Below are positions 33,604 through 41,569 of a DNA stretch of 64,000 nucleotides, piece after piece. Within the stretch, counting starts at the first letter, position 1. Every line of letters starts with the position of its first letter. The DNA comes from Mycolicibacterium celeriflavum (lineage in GTDB: Bacteria > Actinomycetota > Actinomycetes > Mycobacteriales > Mycobacteriaceae). The position numbers were made by a program, and so were the translations under genes. The stretch covers positions 4,588,001-4,652,000 of the forward strand of contig NZ_AP022591.1 of assembly GCF_010731795.1 (NCBI RefSeq), given 5' to 3'. The notes under the pieces were generated by a model. It was given only the letters and a program-made list of their open reading frames with translations, had not been told where the DNA came from and did not search any database.

Positions 33604-34752
33604 GTGAAACGTGTGCGCACCCTGGTGACCGGCGCGACCGGTTACGTCGGCTCCCGGCTCGTCGACGCCCTGCTTTCGGAGGGTCATGACGTCGTCGCCG
33701 CCAGCCGAAACCCGGACAGATTGGCCGATTTCGGTTGGCACGACCGCGTCACCGCCGTCGCATTGGACGCGCACGACGAGGCCTCGACGCGGTCGGCGTT
33801 CGCCGATGCGGGTCCGATCGACGTGCTCTACTACCTCGTGCACGGCATCGGGGAACCCGATTTCAGGGAAGCGGACAACCGCGCAGCGGCCACCGTGGCG
33901 CAGGCCGCCAAGGACGCCGGCGTTCGGCGGATCGTGTACCTGGGCGGATTCGTGCCGGATGGCGACGACCTGTCCGAGCACCTGACCAGCCGGGCCGAAG
34001 TGGCCGAAGCGCTGCACATCGACGGCGGTGCCGACGTGGTGTGGCTGGGCGCGGCGATCATCATCGGGGCGGGGTCGACGTCGTTCGAGATGCTGCGCTA
34101 TGTCGGCGACCGGTTCCTGGTCTTCCCGCTGCCGTCGTGGTCGACGAACCCGATCGACCCGATCTCGATCTGCGATGTTCTGCACTACCTCATCGCTGCC
34201 GCGGACAGCGACCGTGTGCCGGCGGGGGCTTACGACATCACCGGCGCGGAGACGACGTCATACGCCGAGCTGCTTCGGACCTATGCGCGGATATCCGGTA
34301 AGTGGCGTGCCGAACTGCCGGTCGACGCCCTCGACACCGGGCTGGTGTCGTGGGTGACGGCGGCGGTGTTGCCCGTGCCGGGCGGTCTGGCGGCGGATCT
34401 GGTTCAGTCCCTTGATCATCCGATGATCGCCTCGGAGACGCGGCTGCGCGAGCTCGTGCCCGACCCGCCGGGCGGATTGGTCGGCATCGACGATGCGATC
34501 AGGCGGTCCCTGGGCAGTCGTCGGCGCAAGCCCGTCGACGAGCTCACCGATCCGCACCACCTCGCCGACACCGACCCCGACTGGGCCGGCGGGGACACAC
34601 TGCGCCTGAAGCAGATGGCCGGTGCGGTCACACCCGGGATCGTCCGGCCCGCGCTCGGACTCATCGGCGGGGTGCCCGGACCGGTTGCCGGGGTGGTCCG
34701 CACCGGCCTGGACGCGCTGCTCAACCTGGTGCCGAAGGCGAGCCCGGCATGA
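33604..34752 (+). CDS. NAD(P)H-binding atypical SDR-like protein
   Basis: 382 residues from GTG 33604. The N-terminal Rossmann fold shows TLVTGATGYVGSRLVDALL (dinucleotide-binding G-x-x-G-x-x-G), then VVAASRNP and VYLGGFVPDGDDLSEHL. A C-terminal extension of about 120 residues has a hydrophobic segment near the end (LGLIGGVPGPVAGVVRTG). It resembles NmrA/complex I NDUFA9-like atypical SDRs; the reaction is unknown. It is coupled to the CPBP protease gene by an ATGA overlap. Confidence 0.87.
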   Translation: MKRVRTLVTGATGYVGSRLVDALLSEGHDVVAASRNPDRLADFGWHDRVTAVALDAHDEASTRSAFADAGPIDVLYYLVHGIGEPDFREADNRAAATVAQAAKDAGVRRIVYLGGFVPDGDDLSEHLTSRAEVAEALHIDGGADVVWLGAAIIIGAGSTSFEMLRYVGDRFLVFPLPSWSTNPIDPISICDVLHYLIAAADSDRVPAGAYDITGAETTSYAELLRTYARISGKWRAELPVDALDTGLVSWVTAAVLPVPGGLAADLVQSLDHPMIASETRLRELVPDPPGGLVGIDDAIRRSLGSRRRKPVDELTDPHHLADTDPDWAGGDTLRLKQMAGAVTPGIVRPALGLIGGVPGPVAGVVRTGLDALLNLVPKASPA

Positions 34753-35471
34753 CGGAGCCGACGCAGACGCGAGCCGGACTCCTGCACGAGATCCGCGACA
34801 TCGCGACCACCGCCGCCGTTCCCCACCACGAACCGCCCGCAGTCATCAGGCGCAGGCGCATCGTCGTCGCCGTCGTGCTGGTGATCGGCGCTGCGCTGCT
34901 GGGCTATTCGCTGACCCGGCCGCCCGGTGACGACTCGTTCTACTGGCTGACGCTGGCGCTGGCCGGCGTATGGGCATTGGGCGCGTTCGCGTCGGGACCA
35001 CTGCACATGGGCTGCGTGCGGTTCCGCGGCCGAAACCAGCGGCCCGTCATCACCGGCACCGGCGTGGGGTTGGCGTTGGGCGCGACGTTCGTCGTCGGCG
35101 GTCTGATCGCGCGCGAGATTCCCGGGGTGCGCGAATACATCACCCGGGTACTGGAATTCGCCGATTACGGACCGCTGGCGGTGGTGACGTTCATCACCGT
35201 GATCAACGGTCTGGCAGAGGAGATGTTCTTCCGCGGCGCGATGTACACCGCGCTGGGTCGGTTTCACCCCGTGTTGATCTCGACCGCGCTCTATGTCATC
35301 GCGACGTCGGTCACCACCGGCAACCCGATGCTCGGCTTCGCGGCGATCATCCTGGGCACGGTCTGCGCGCTGGAACGCCGAGCGACCGGCGGCATACTCG
35401 CACCGATGCTCACCCACTTCTTCTGGGGGCTCGTCATGGTGCTCGCGCTGCCGCCGATCTTCGGCGTCTAG
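34749..35471 (+). CDS. CPBP family intramembrane metalloprotease (Abi-like)
   Basis: 240 residues, polytopic. It has the CPBP motifs: E-E-M-F-F-R-G (about residue 158; the first motif EExxxR) in the middle and H-F-F-W near the C-terminus, with an N-terminal cytoplasmic segment. CPBP proteases are membrane-embedded and related to type II CAAX prenyl endopeptidases; in bacteria they act in bacteriocin immunity or protein maturation, not prenylation. The substrate is unknown. Its stop lies one base from the stop expected for the convergent MFS gene. Confidence 0.88.
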   Translation: MTEPTQTRAGLLHEIRDIATTAAVPHHEPPAVIRRRRIVVAVVLVIGAALLGYSLTRPPGDDSFYWLTLALAGVWALGAFASGPLHMGCVRFRGRNQRPVITGTGVGLALGATFVVGGLIAREIPGVREYITRVLEFADYGPLAVVTFITVINGLAEEMFFRGAMYTALGRFHPVLISTALYVIATSVTTGNPMLGFAAIILGTVCALERRATGGILAPMLTHFFWGLVMVLALPPIFGV

Positions 35472-35472
35472 T

Positions 35473-36749
35473 TCACCGCAGCGGGTGGCCACCTCGTCGC
35501 GACGCATCCCGGCCGCGCACACCGCGACCGCCGCCACCAACACGGGGACGATGCCGGCGACGAGGAAAATCGTCTGCATCGACACGACTTTCGACAGCGG
35601 CCCCACGATCGCGAACGACAGCGGCATGAACGCCAGAGAGACGAAGAAGTCCAGACTCGAGACGCGGCCCAGCATCGCCGTCGGCACCCGTCGCTGCAGC
35701 AGCGTGCCCCAGATGACCATGCCGGCGCCGTCCGTGAACCCGACGACGAACGTCGCGGCCGCCATCACCGGGAACGAGGTGGTGAAGCCGAACACGATGA
35801 GCGGGATGGCGCCCAGACTCCACATCGCCAGCATCACAGAGAGGTAGCGACGAGGCATCCGGCGCGACGACACCGTCAGCGCGCCCAAGGCGCTGCCCAC
35901 GCCGAAGAACGCGAGGATGAACCCGTACATCCGGGCACCGTCGGCGAAGCGGTCCTTGGCGATGAACGGCAACAGCACCTCGATCGGGCCCAGTACCACC
36001 AGCACGAAAATGCTCGCGTACAGCAGCGTCCACAACAGCCACGGTGTTCGGAGTACCAACACGAAGCCGTCGCGCAGATCACGCAGCGCGTGCGGGTGCT
36101 GCTGTGGCGCAGGGGCTTTCATGGCCGGCCGGGTCGCGATGAGCAACGCCAGGCCGACGGCGAACAACGCGGCCACCGCCACGGCGCCCAGCGCTGGGAA
36201 CGTCGCACCGACGACGACGCCGGCGACGGCCGGACCCACCGCCCGCTGGAAGACCGGACGCACCACGCCTTCGACACCGTTGGCCGCGAGCAGCTGGTCC
36301 GGCGGCAGAATCCGCGGCAGGATCGCGCTGTAGGCGGGGAAGAAGAACGCCGCCGCGGCGCCCAGAGCGACCGCGCCCACCGCCAGGTGCCAGATCTGCA
36401 GCGCGCCAAGCAGTCCGAGTACCGCGATCGCCGACGAGGCGAGCACGTTGACCGTCTCGACCGCGATGATGATCGCGCGTTGGTGGAATCGGTCGGCGGC
36501 AATCCCGCCGATCAACACGAACGCGACCAGGGCGGCGCCGAAGCACGTCGTCACGATCGACAGCGATACGGGATCGTTGTCGAGTTCGATGACTTGCATG
36601 GCCAACACCACCGCGAACATGCCGTCGGCGAAGATCGACAGTGAGACCGCTGCGATCAGCAGGCGGTACTCGCGATATCGGAACGGTGCGAGTACGCGCC
36701 ACCCGCCGGCGTTGTGCACCGGCTGTTGGATGTCGAACTGCGTACTCAC
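35473..36749 (-). CDS. MFS transporter, 3' end probably frameshifted
   Basis: About 417 residues of MFS transporter: an N-terminal start (MSTQFDIQQPVHNAGG), ADRFHQRAII in loop 2-3, and twelve predicted spans. The frame has no stop where the protein should end and stays open to 34416, antisense through the CPBP and SDR genes. A TGA at 35473-35475 lies one frame over, where the end would read HPLR-stop. A single-base change near 35490 is the likely explanation, so the coordinates given use that stop. It is probably an efflux carrier; the substrate is unknown. Confidence 0.75.
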
Positions 36750-36809
36750 CCGTCGATGGTTGCCGACGTGCGGGTGCCGAGTCCACCGATTTTCTCTGCG
36801 CCGGAAGGG

Positions 36810-37631
36810 TTAGAAGTCGGTGAAGTTCGCCGGCCTGCGTTGCTGGAAGGCCTTGGTGCCTTCGCGGAAGTCGTGGGAGTCGAGAAGCGACAACTGGCCC
36901 TGTTTCTCACGTTCCAGTGCGCCTTCGAACTCGGTGAGTGTGGCGGCGTTGATCGCGTTTTTGGTCTTGCGCAGTGCGACCGCGGGACCGGATTTCAGCG
37001 TCGCGATGACCTTGTCCACCTCGGAGTCGAACACGTCGGCGGGGTAGACCGCGGTCACCAAACCCCAGTCGTAGGCCTGGTCGGCCGGGATGCGTTCGGC
37101 CAGCAGTGCCATCCGGGTCGCGCGGATGCGCCCGATCGCCGCGGCGATGAGCGCCGAGGCGCCGCCGTCGGGCATCAGGCCGATCTTGGTGAATGCCAGC
37201 ATGAAAAACGCCTTCTGCGAAGCCAATACGACGTCGGAGGCCAACGCCAGCGATACCCCGACACCGGCGGCCGGGCCGTGCACCGCGGCCACCACCGGTT
37301 GCGGCAGGTTCACGATGGACCGGACCGCACGGTTGGCGGCGTCGAGCACGTCGGCAGGTGTCCCGTTCGCGCCCGGGTTGGCGTGGTCCTCTTCGCTGAT
37401 GCCTGCGCCCGAACAGAATCCGCGGCCGGCGCCGGCCAGCCGCACGACCTTGACCCTCGAGTCGGAGGCCGCCTGGTTCAGGGTGTCCGCGATGGTCGCG
37501 AGCATCGGTTGGGTCAGCGAGTTGAGGCTGTCCGGCCGATTCATCGTCACCGAGAGCACCCCGTCGGTGAGGTCGACCGACAGTGCGTCGATTCCGGTAT
37601 ATGTGGGTGCGCCCGAATCGAGGGTTGTCAT
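36810..37631 (-). CDS. Enoyl-CoA hydratase/isomerase family protein (EchA-like)
   Basis: 273 residues with the crotonase fold: VTMNRPDSLNSLTQ, oxyanion elements FCSGAGISEED and GPAAGVGVSLALASD, and FTKIGLMPDGGASAL. The position next to mcr matches echA10/echA11 (Rv1142c/Rv1141c) of M. tuberculosis. It is transcribed divergently from mcr across about 86 bp that contain an inverted repeat. The substrate is an enoyl-CoA, possibly from branched-chain or side-chain oxidation given the neighbouring racemase. Confidence 0.9.
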   Translation of the reverse strand: MTTLDSGAPTYTGIDALSVDLTDGVLSVTMNRPDSLNSLTQPMLATIADTLNQAASDSRVKVVRLAGAGRGFCSGAGISEEDHANPGANGTPADVLDAANRAVRSIVNLPQPVVAAVHGPAAGVGVSLALASDVVLASQKAFFMLAFTKIGLMPDGGASALIAAAIGRIRATRMALLAERIPADQAYDWGLVTAVYPADVFDSEVDKVIATLKSGPAVALRKTKNAINAATLTEFEGALEREKQGQLSLLDSHDFREGTKAFQQRRPANFTDF

Positions 37632-37653
37632 GGCTGCACCCTAGAACCGGACG

Positions 37654-37669
37654 ACTTGGTTATACAAGT
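37654..37669. promoter_or_regulatory. Inverted repeat in the echA/mcr divergent promoter
   Basis: ACTTG (37654-37658), a 6-bp AT-rich spacer, then CAAGT (37665-37669). It is almost exactly between the two divergent genes and could serve both promoters. No regulator gene is adjacent. Confidence 0.45.
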
Positions 37670-37717
37670 AAGCTATGTCGGCGATCGAGGCGTTCCCCGG
37701 ACGGAAGGCGGTTGAGC

Positions 37718-38809
37718 ATGGCGGGACCACTGCACGGACTGCGGGTCATCGAACTGGCGAGCATCGGACCGGGCCCGCACGCCGCGATGATTCTCGGTGA
37801 TCTCGGGGCGGACGTCGTCCGCGTCGAACGGCCGGGCAAGCTCGGCGGAGTTCCGACCAGCAAGCGCGAGGCCACGCTGCGCAACCGGCGGTCCGTCGCG
37901 GCCGACCTCAAGAGCGATGAGGGACGCGAACTCGTGCTGCGGCTCGTAGCCAAGGCCGACGTGCTGATCGAGGGTCTTCGCCCGGGGGTGACCGAGCGAC
38001 TCGGACTCGGCCCGGAGGACTGCGCGAAGGTCAACGAGCGGCTGATCTACGGGCGCATGACCGGTTGGGGCCAGACCGGACCCCGTCGACTGCAGGCCGG
38101 CCATGACATCAACTACATCTCGCTCAACGGCGTGCTGCACTCGATCGGTCGGGCGGGGGAGCGGCCGGTTCCGCCGTTGAACCTGACCGGCGACTTCGGC
38201 GGCGGCTCGATGTTCCTGCTCGTCGGCATCCTGTCCGCGCTGTGGGAGCGGCAGACGTCGGGGAAGGGGCAGGTGGTCGACGCGGCGATGGTCGACGGTT
38301 CCAGCGTGCTGGCCCAGATGATCTGGGGTTTCCGGCAGGACGGCCTGTGGTCCGACGAGCGCGGGGTCAACATCCTCGACGGCGGGGCGCCCTATTACGA
38401 CACCTACACCTGCGCCGACGGCCGCCACATCGCCGTCGGCTGCATCGAACCGCAGTTCTACGCCGCGTTCCTCGAGGGTCTCGGCCTCGCGGGTAAGGAC
38501 CTGCCCGACCAGAACGACATGAGCCGCTGGCCGGAGCTGCGTGCGCGGTTCAGCGAGGTCATCGCCGCCAAGGACCGCGACCACTGGGCCAAGGTGTTCG
38601 CGACCAGCGATGCGTGCGTGACGCCGGTGCTGTCGTTCGGTGAGGTGGAGTCCGAACCGCACATCACCGAGCGCGACACGTTCTATCGCGACGGCGACTA
38701 CCTGCAGCCGAACCCAGCGCCGCGGTTCTCCCGCAGCCAGCCACCCGCGCCGACACCGCCCGGCGCAGCCGGAGCCGACACCGAAGCCGTCTTACGAGAC
38801 TGGGCCTGA
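37718..38809 (+). CDS. mcr: Alpha-methylacyl-CoA racemase (class III CoA-transferase family)
   Basis: 363 residues starting MAGPLHGLRVIELASIGPGPHAAMILG. The family is CaiB/BaiF, and the match to the M. tuberculosis racemase MCR (Rv1143) is strong. The catalytic triad known for MCR is present as H in AGHDINYISL, D in LTGDFGGGSMF, and E in VGCIEPQFYAAF. The enzyme inverts the 2-methyl centre of branched acyl-CoAs so that beta-oxidation can proceed (sterol side chains, methyl-branched fatty acids). It leads an operon with an SDR and a flavin oxidoreductase, and AAGGCGG precedes the ATG. Confidence 0.93.
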   Translation: MAGPLHGLRVIELASIGPGPHAAMILGDLGADVVRVERPGKLGGVPTSKREATLRNRRSVAADLKSDEGRELVLRLVAKADVLIEGLRPGVTERLGLGPEDCAKVNERLIYGRMTGWGQTGPRRLQAGHDINYISLNGVLHSIGRAGERPVPPLNLTGDFGGGSMFLLVGILSALWERQTSGKGQVVDAAMVDGSSVLAQMIWGFRQDGLWSDERGVNILDGGAPYYDTYTCADGRHIAVGCIEPQFYAAFLEGLGLAGKDLPDQNDMSRWPELRARFSEVIAAKDRDHWAKVFATSDACVTPVLSFGEVESEPHITERDTFYRDGDYLQPNPAPRFSRSQPPAPTPPGAAGADTEAVLRDWA

Positions 38810-38828
38810 CAGAAAGGAACACCCTCAA

Positions 38829-39581
38829 GTGGAGATCAAGGACGCCGTAGCCGTCGTCACCGGTGGCGCATCGGGCCTCGGCCTGGCCACCACCAAGCGC
38901 CTGCTCGACAAGGGCGCGTCGGTGGTCGTCGTCGACCTCAAAGGCGAGGACGCGGTCAAAGAACTCGGCGATCGCGCCCAGTTCGTCGAGACCAACGTGA
39001 CCGACCCCGATGCGGTGAGCGCGGCCCTGGACGCGGCCGAGAAGATGGGCCCGCTGCGCATCAACGTGAACTGCGCGGGCATCGGCAACGCGATCAAGAC
39101 GCTCTCCAAGGACGGGCCGTTCCCGCTCGACGGATTCAAGAAGGTGATCGAGGTCAACCTGATCGGCACGTTCAACGTGCTGCGCCTGGCGGCCGAGCGC
39201 ATCGCCCGGACCGAGCCGGTTGACGGCGAGCGCGGCGTCATCGTCAACACCGCCTCCGTCGCGGCGTTCGAGGGTCAGATCGGGCAGGCCGCGTACTCGG
39301 CGTCCAAGGGTGGTGTGGTCGGCATGACGCTGCCGATCGCGCGCGACCTGTCCCGTGATCTGATCCGCGTCGTCACCATCGCGCCGGGTCTGTTCAAGAC
39401 GCCGCTGCTGGGCTCGCTGCCCGAGGAAGCGCAGGCCTCGCTCGGCAAGCAGGTGCCGCATCCGGCTCGCCTCGGCGATCCCGACGAGTACGGCGCGCTG
39501 GCCGTGCACATCGTCGAGAACCCGATGCTCAACGGTGAAGTGATCCGGTTGGACGGCGCGATCAGGATGGCCCCCCGATGA
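38829..39581 (+). CDS. SDR family 3-hydroxyacyl-CoA dehydrogenase-like protein
   Basis: 250 residues from GTG 38829 with AAAGGA eight bases ahead. Classical SDR marks: TGGASGLGLATTK (cofactor loop), NCAGIG, then the S and Y-x3-K active site (NTASVAAFEG and YSASKGG). It is close to human HSD17B10-type 3-hydroxyacyl-CoA dehydrogenases and to Rv1144. It lies between mcr and a flavin oxidoreductase with a four-base overlap at its end, so it probably oxidises the 3-hydroxyacyl-CoA formed downstream of Mcr action. Confidence 0.92.
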   Translation: MEIKDAVAVVTGGASGLGLATTKRLLDKGASVVVVDLKGEDAVKELGDRAQFVETNVTDPDAVSAALDAAEKMGPLRINVNCAGIGNAIKTLSKDGPFPLDGFKKVIEVNLIGTFNVLRLAAERIARTEPVDGERGVIVNTASVAAFEGQIGQAAYSASKGGVVGMTLPIARDLSRDLIRVVTIAPGLFKTPLLGSLPEEAQASLGKQVPHPARLGDPDEYGALAVHIVENPMLNGEVIRLDGAIRMAPR

Positions 39582-40576
39582 CGATCACGACGAAGTTCAC
39601 CGAGACCTTCGGGGTCGAGCACCCCGTTGTACAGGGCGGGATGCAGTGGGTCGGCCGCGCGGAACTCGTTGCGGCCGTGGCCAATGCGGGCGCCCTCGGC
39701 TTCATCACCGCGCTGACTCAGCCCACGCCGGCGGACTTGGCGAAGGAGATCGCCAAGTGTCGCGAGCTGACCGACAAACCGTTCGGCGTCAACCTGACGA
39801 TCCTGCCGACGATCAACCCGCCGCCCTACGACGAGTACCGCCAGGTGATCGTCGACTCCGGCATCAAGATCGTCGAGACCGCGGGCTCGAACCCGGCGCC
39901 GCACCTGCCGATGTTCCACGAGAACGGGATCAAGGTGCTGCACAAGTGCACGTCGGTGCGGCACGCGGTCAAAGCGCAGAACCTGGGCGTGGACGGCATC
40001 AGCATCGACGGGTTCGAGTGCGCCGGGCATCCCGGTGAGGACGACATCCCGGGACTCGTGCTGATTCCGGCCGCGTCGGCCAAGATCGAGATCCCGATGA
40101 TCGCCTCCGGCGGGTTCGCCGACGGCCGGGGTCTGGTGGCCGCGCTGGCGCTGGGCGCCGACGGCATCAACATGGGATCGCGGTTCATGTGCACCGTCGA
40201 ATCGGCGATCCACCAGAACGTCAAGGAAGCGATCGTCGCGGGCACCGAGCTCGACACGGAGCTGATCTTCCGGCCGCTGCGCAACACCGCCCGGGTGGCC
40301 AGCAACGCGGTTTCCCGCGAGGTCGTGGAGATCCTCAACCGCGGCGGTCAGTTCGAGGACGTCAAGGACCTCGTGGCGGGCAAGCGCGGCGTGAAGGTCT
40401 ACGAGGTCGGCGACCTCGACGCCGGTATCTGGAGTGTGGGCACCGCGATGGGCCTGATCAACGACATCCCGACGTGCGGGGAACTGGTGGCGCGCATCGT
40501 CGGCGAAGCCGAGGAGATCATCAGCGAACGGCTGAGCGGAATGCTCGAGGACGACGAGGAAGAGAACGTGGCGTGA
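39578..40576 (+). CDS. Nitronate monooxygenase / NAD(P)H-dependent flavin oxidoreductase
   Basis: 332 residues, a TIM-barrel FMN enzyme of the 2-nitropropane dioxygenase family: VVQGGMQWVGRAELVAAV, FGVNLTI, then GFECAGHPGEDD (His of the active site), IPMIASGGFADGRGLVAALALGADGINMGSRFM (phosphate-binding loops). The start overlaps the SDR stop (ATGA). In mycobacteria related enzymes occur in lipid and sterol gene clusters, some acting as enoyl-CoA reductases or nitronate oxidases; which applies here is open. A hairpin follows. Confidence 0.9.
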   Translation: MTITTKFTETFGVEHPVVQGGMQWVGRAELVAAVANAGALGFITALTQPTPADLAKEIAKCRELTDKPFGVNLTILPTINPPPYDEYRQVIVDSGIKIVETAGSNPAPHLPMFHENGIKVLHKCTSVRHAVKAQNLGVDGISIDGFECAGHPGEDDIPGLVLIPAASAKIEIPMIASGGFADGRGLVAALALGADGINMGSRFMCTVESAIHQNVKEAIVAGTELDTELIFRPLRNTARVASNAVSREVVEILNRGGQFEDVKDLVAGKRGVKVYEVGDLDAGIWSVGTAMGLINDIPTCGELVARIVGEAEEIISERLSGMLEDDEEENVA

Positions 40577-40601
40577 GGCAGCGCCCGAGCGGTCCTCGCG
40601 G

Positions 40602-40617
40602 GACGGGCTAACCCGTC
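40602..40617 (+). terminator. Hairpin after the mcr operon
   Basis: GACGGG, loop CTAA, CCCGTC: a perfect 6-bp stem 25 bp after the flavin oxidoreductase stop. It is followed by a purine-rich stretch without a T-run, as common for mycobacterial terminators. Confidence 0.5.
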
Positions 40618-40651
40618 AGATCGAACGCGCGGCCCCTCGGCGCGCGCTCGG

Positions 40652-40804
40652 TCAGACGGCGGTGCGCAGGGGGTGCTCGTCGTCGAGCTGCTCCGAGGTG
40701 TCGCCTTCTACCAGGACATCGCCGTGGTAGAGGGCCTCGAAGTCAACCTTGATGACATCGGCACTGGTGTCGTCGATCCACATGTACTCGACAGTAGGGG
40801 TCAC
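40652..40804 (-). CDS. Small acidic protein, 50 residues
   Basis: A short ORF from GTG 40804 (MTPTVEYMWIDDTSADVIKVDFEALYHGDVLVEGDTSEQL) in two halves, ending LRTAV-stop at 40652. An internal ATG (40783) would give 43 residues. It is acidic, has no membrane span, and its regular alternation of hydrophobic and charged residues looks like real coding. I recognise no family. It lies between the mcr operon and the DoxX gene, reading against mcr. Confidence 0.5.
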   Translation of the reverse strand: MTPTVEYMWIDDTSADVIKVDFEALYHGDVLVEGDTSEQLDDEHPLRTAV

Positions 40805-40881
40805 GTCTAAGGAATCGTTGAGTCACGATTCGGAAAATCGTGGCAATCTTACCGCCGGGTAGGTTTTGCCGAGCGAGCGTC

Positions 40882-41424
40882 CTAGGCCGGTGCGCTGAAG
40901 TGGATCGGGTTCGTTCCGAGCAGCGCCACCCACGTCAGGACCGCCGCGGCCAGGGCCGCGATGAGCAGGCCTGCGGCTATGCGGGTTCCCCACGTCGTTC
41001 TGCCGAGCACCTTCGCGTCGAGCGAGTACGCGCCGGCGCCGAGAAACAACAGCGCGGTCGCCCCGATGCCGATCAGGAACGGCGCATTGAACGGTTCGGA
41101 CCAGAAGGCCATTCCCGACACGTTGACCGCCCATGCGTCGACCATCGCTGCGATCACCGCGAATGCCGCCAACGGCGTAACCGCGCCGAAGATCAGGCCC
41201 AGGCCGCCGAGCGTCTCGGCCGTCGTCACCATGAACGCCGCCAGGCCCGGTAGTCGCCAGCCGGCCGACTCCATGAAGCCGACCGCGGTGCCGAAGTCGA
41301 AAGCCTTGATCAGCCCGGCCTGAAGCATCGCCGCGCCGACGCCGATCCGCAGGATCAGCAGGCCGATGTCCACAGCGGTGTCGCGCGTGGTGGTGGTGGT
41401 GGTGGCCACGTCCGTCGTTGTCAT
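40882..41424 (-). CDS. DoxX-like membrane protein
   Basis: 180 residues. After a Thr-rich N-terminus (a run of six T, residues 8-13) come four to five hydrophobic helices: VDIGLLILRIGVGAAMLQAGLIKAFDFG, then LPGLAAFMVTTAETLGGLGLIFG. It has the DoxX pattern of an N-terminal R-x-G-x-G-x3-L helix followed by K-A-F-D. The function is uncertain (redox homeostasis or quinone-linked). It is divergent from mmpL13 with about 145 bp between them holding a promoter and operator-like dyad. Confidence 0.8.
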   Translation of the reverse strand: MTTTDVATTTTTTRDTAVDIGLLILRIGVGAAMLQAGLIKAFDFGTAVGFMESAGWRLPGLAAFMVTTAETLGGLGLIFGAVTPLAAFAVIAAMVDAWAVNVSGMAFWSEPFNAPFLIGIGATALLFLGAGAYSLDAKVLGRTTWGTRIAAGLLIAALAAAVLTWVALLGTNPIHFSAPA

Positions 41425-41504
41425 GCCGATTACGACTACCAGACGAGTCGGAACTCATCGCGGTGAACGCCGCGGGTAGGTGAACCGTGTTCCGAACGGG
41501 CGCA

Positions 41505-41534
41505 TTGACGCCAGTGACTTACCGCTGTTAAGTT
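41505..41534 (+). promoter_or_regulatory. mmpL13 operon promoter with operator-like dyad
   Basis: A -35 TTGACG (41505-41510) and -10 TAAGTT (41529-41534) are 18 bp apart. An inverted repeat ACTTA (41517-41521), 7 bp, TAAGT (41529-41533) overlaps the -10, where a repressor would exclude RNA polymerase. The TetR gene in the same operon is the obvious candidate ligand-responsive repressor. Confidence 0.55.
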
Positions 41535-41569
41535 ATCGACGTTAGTCCGATGGACCGAGAGGATGCGGC

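Noticed and set aside
34416..35472. Extension of the MFS frame as a second domain of the transporter
   Set aside because: The extension is antisense to two good genes and is Arg/His/Gln-rich without structure; a frameshift at the natural stop explains it better.
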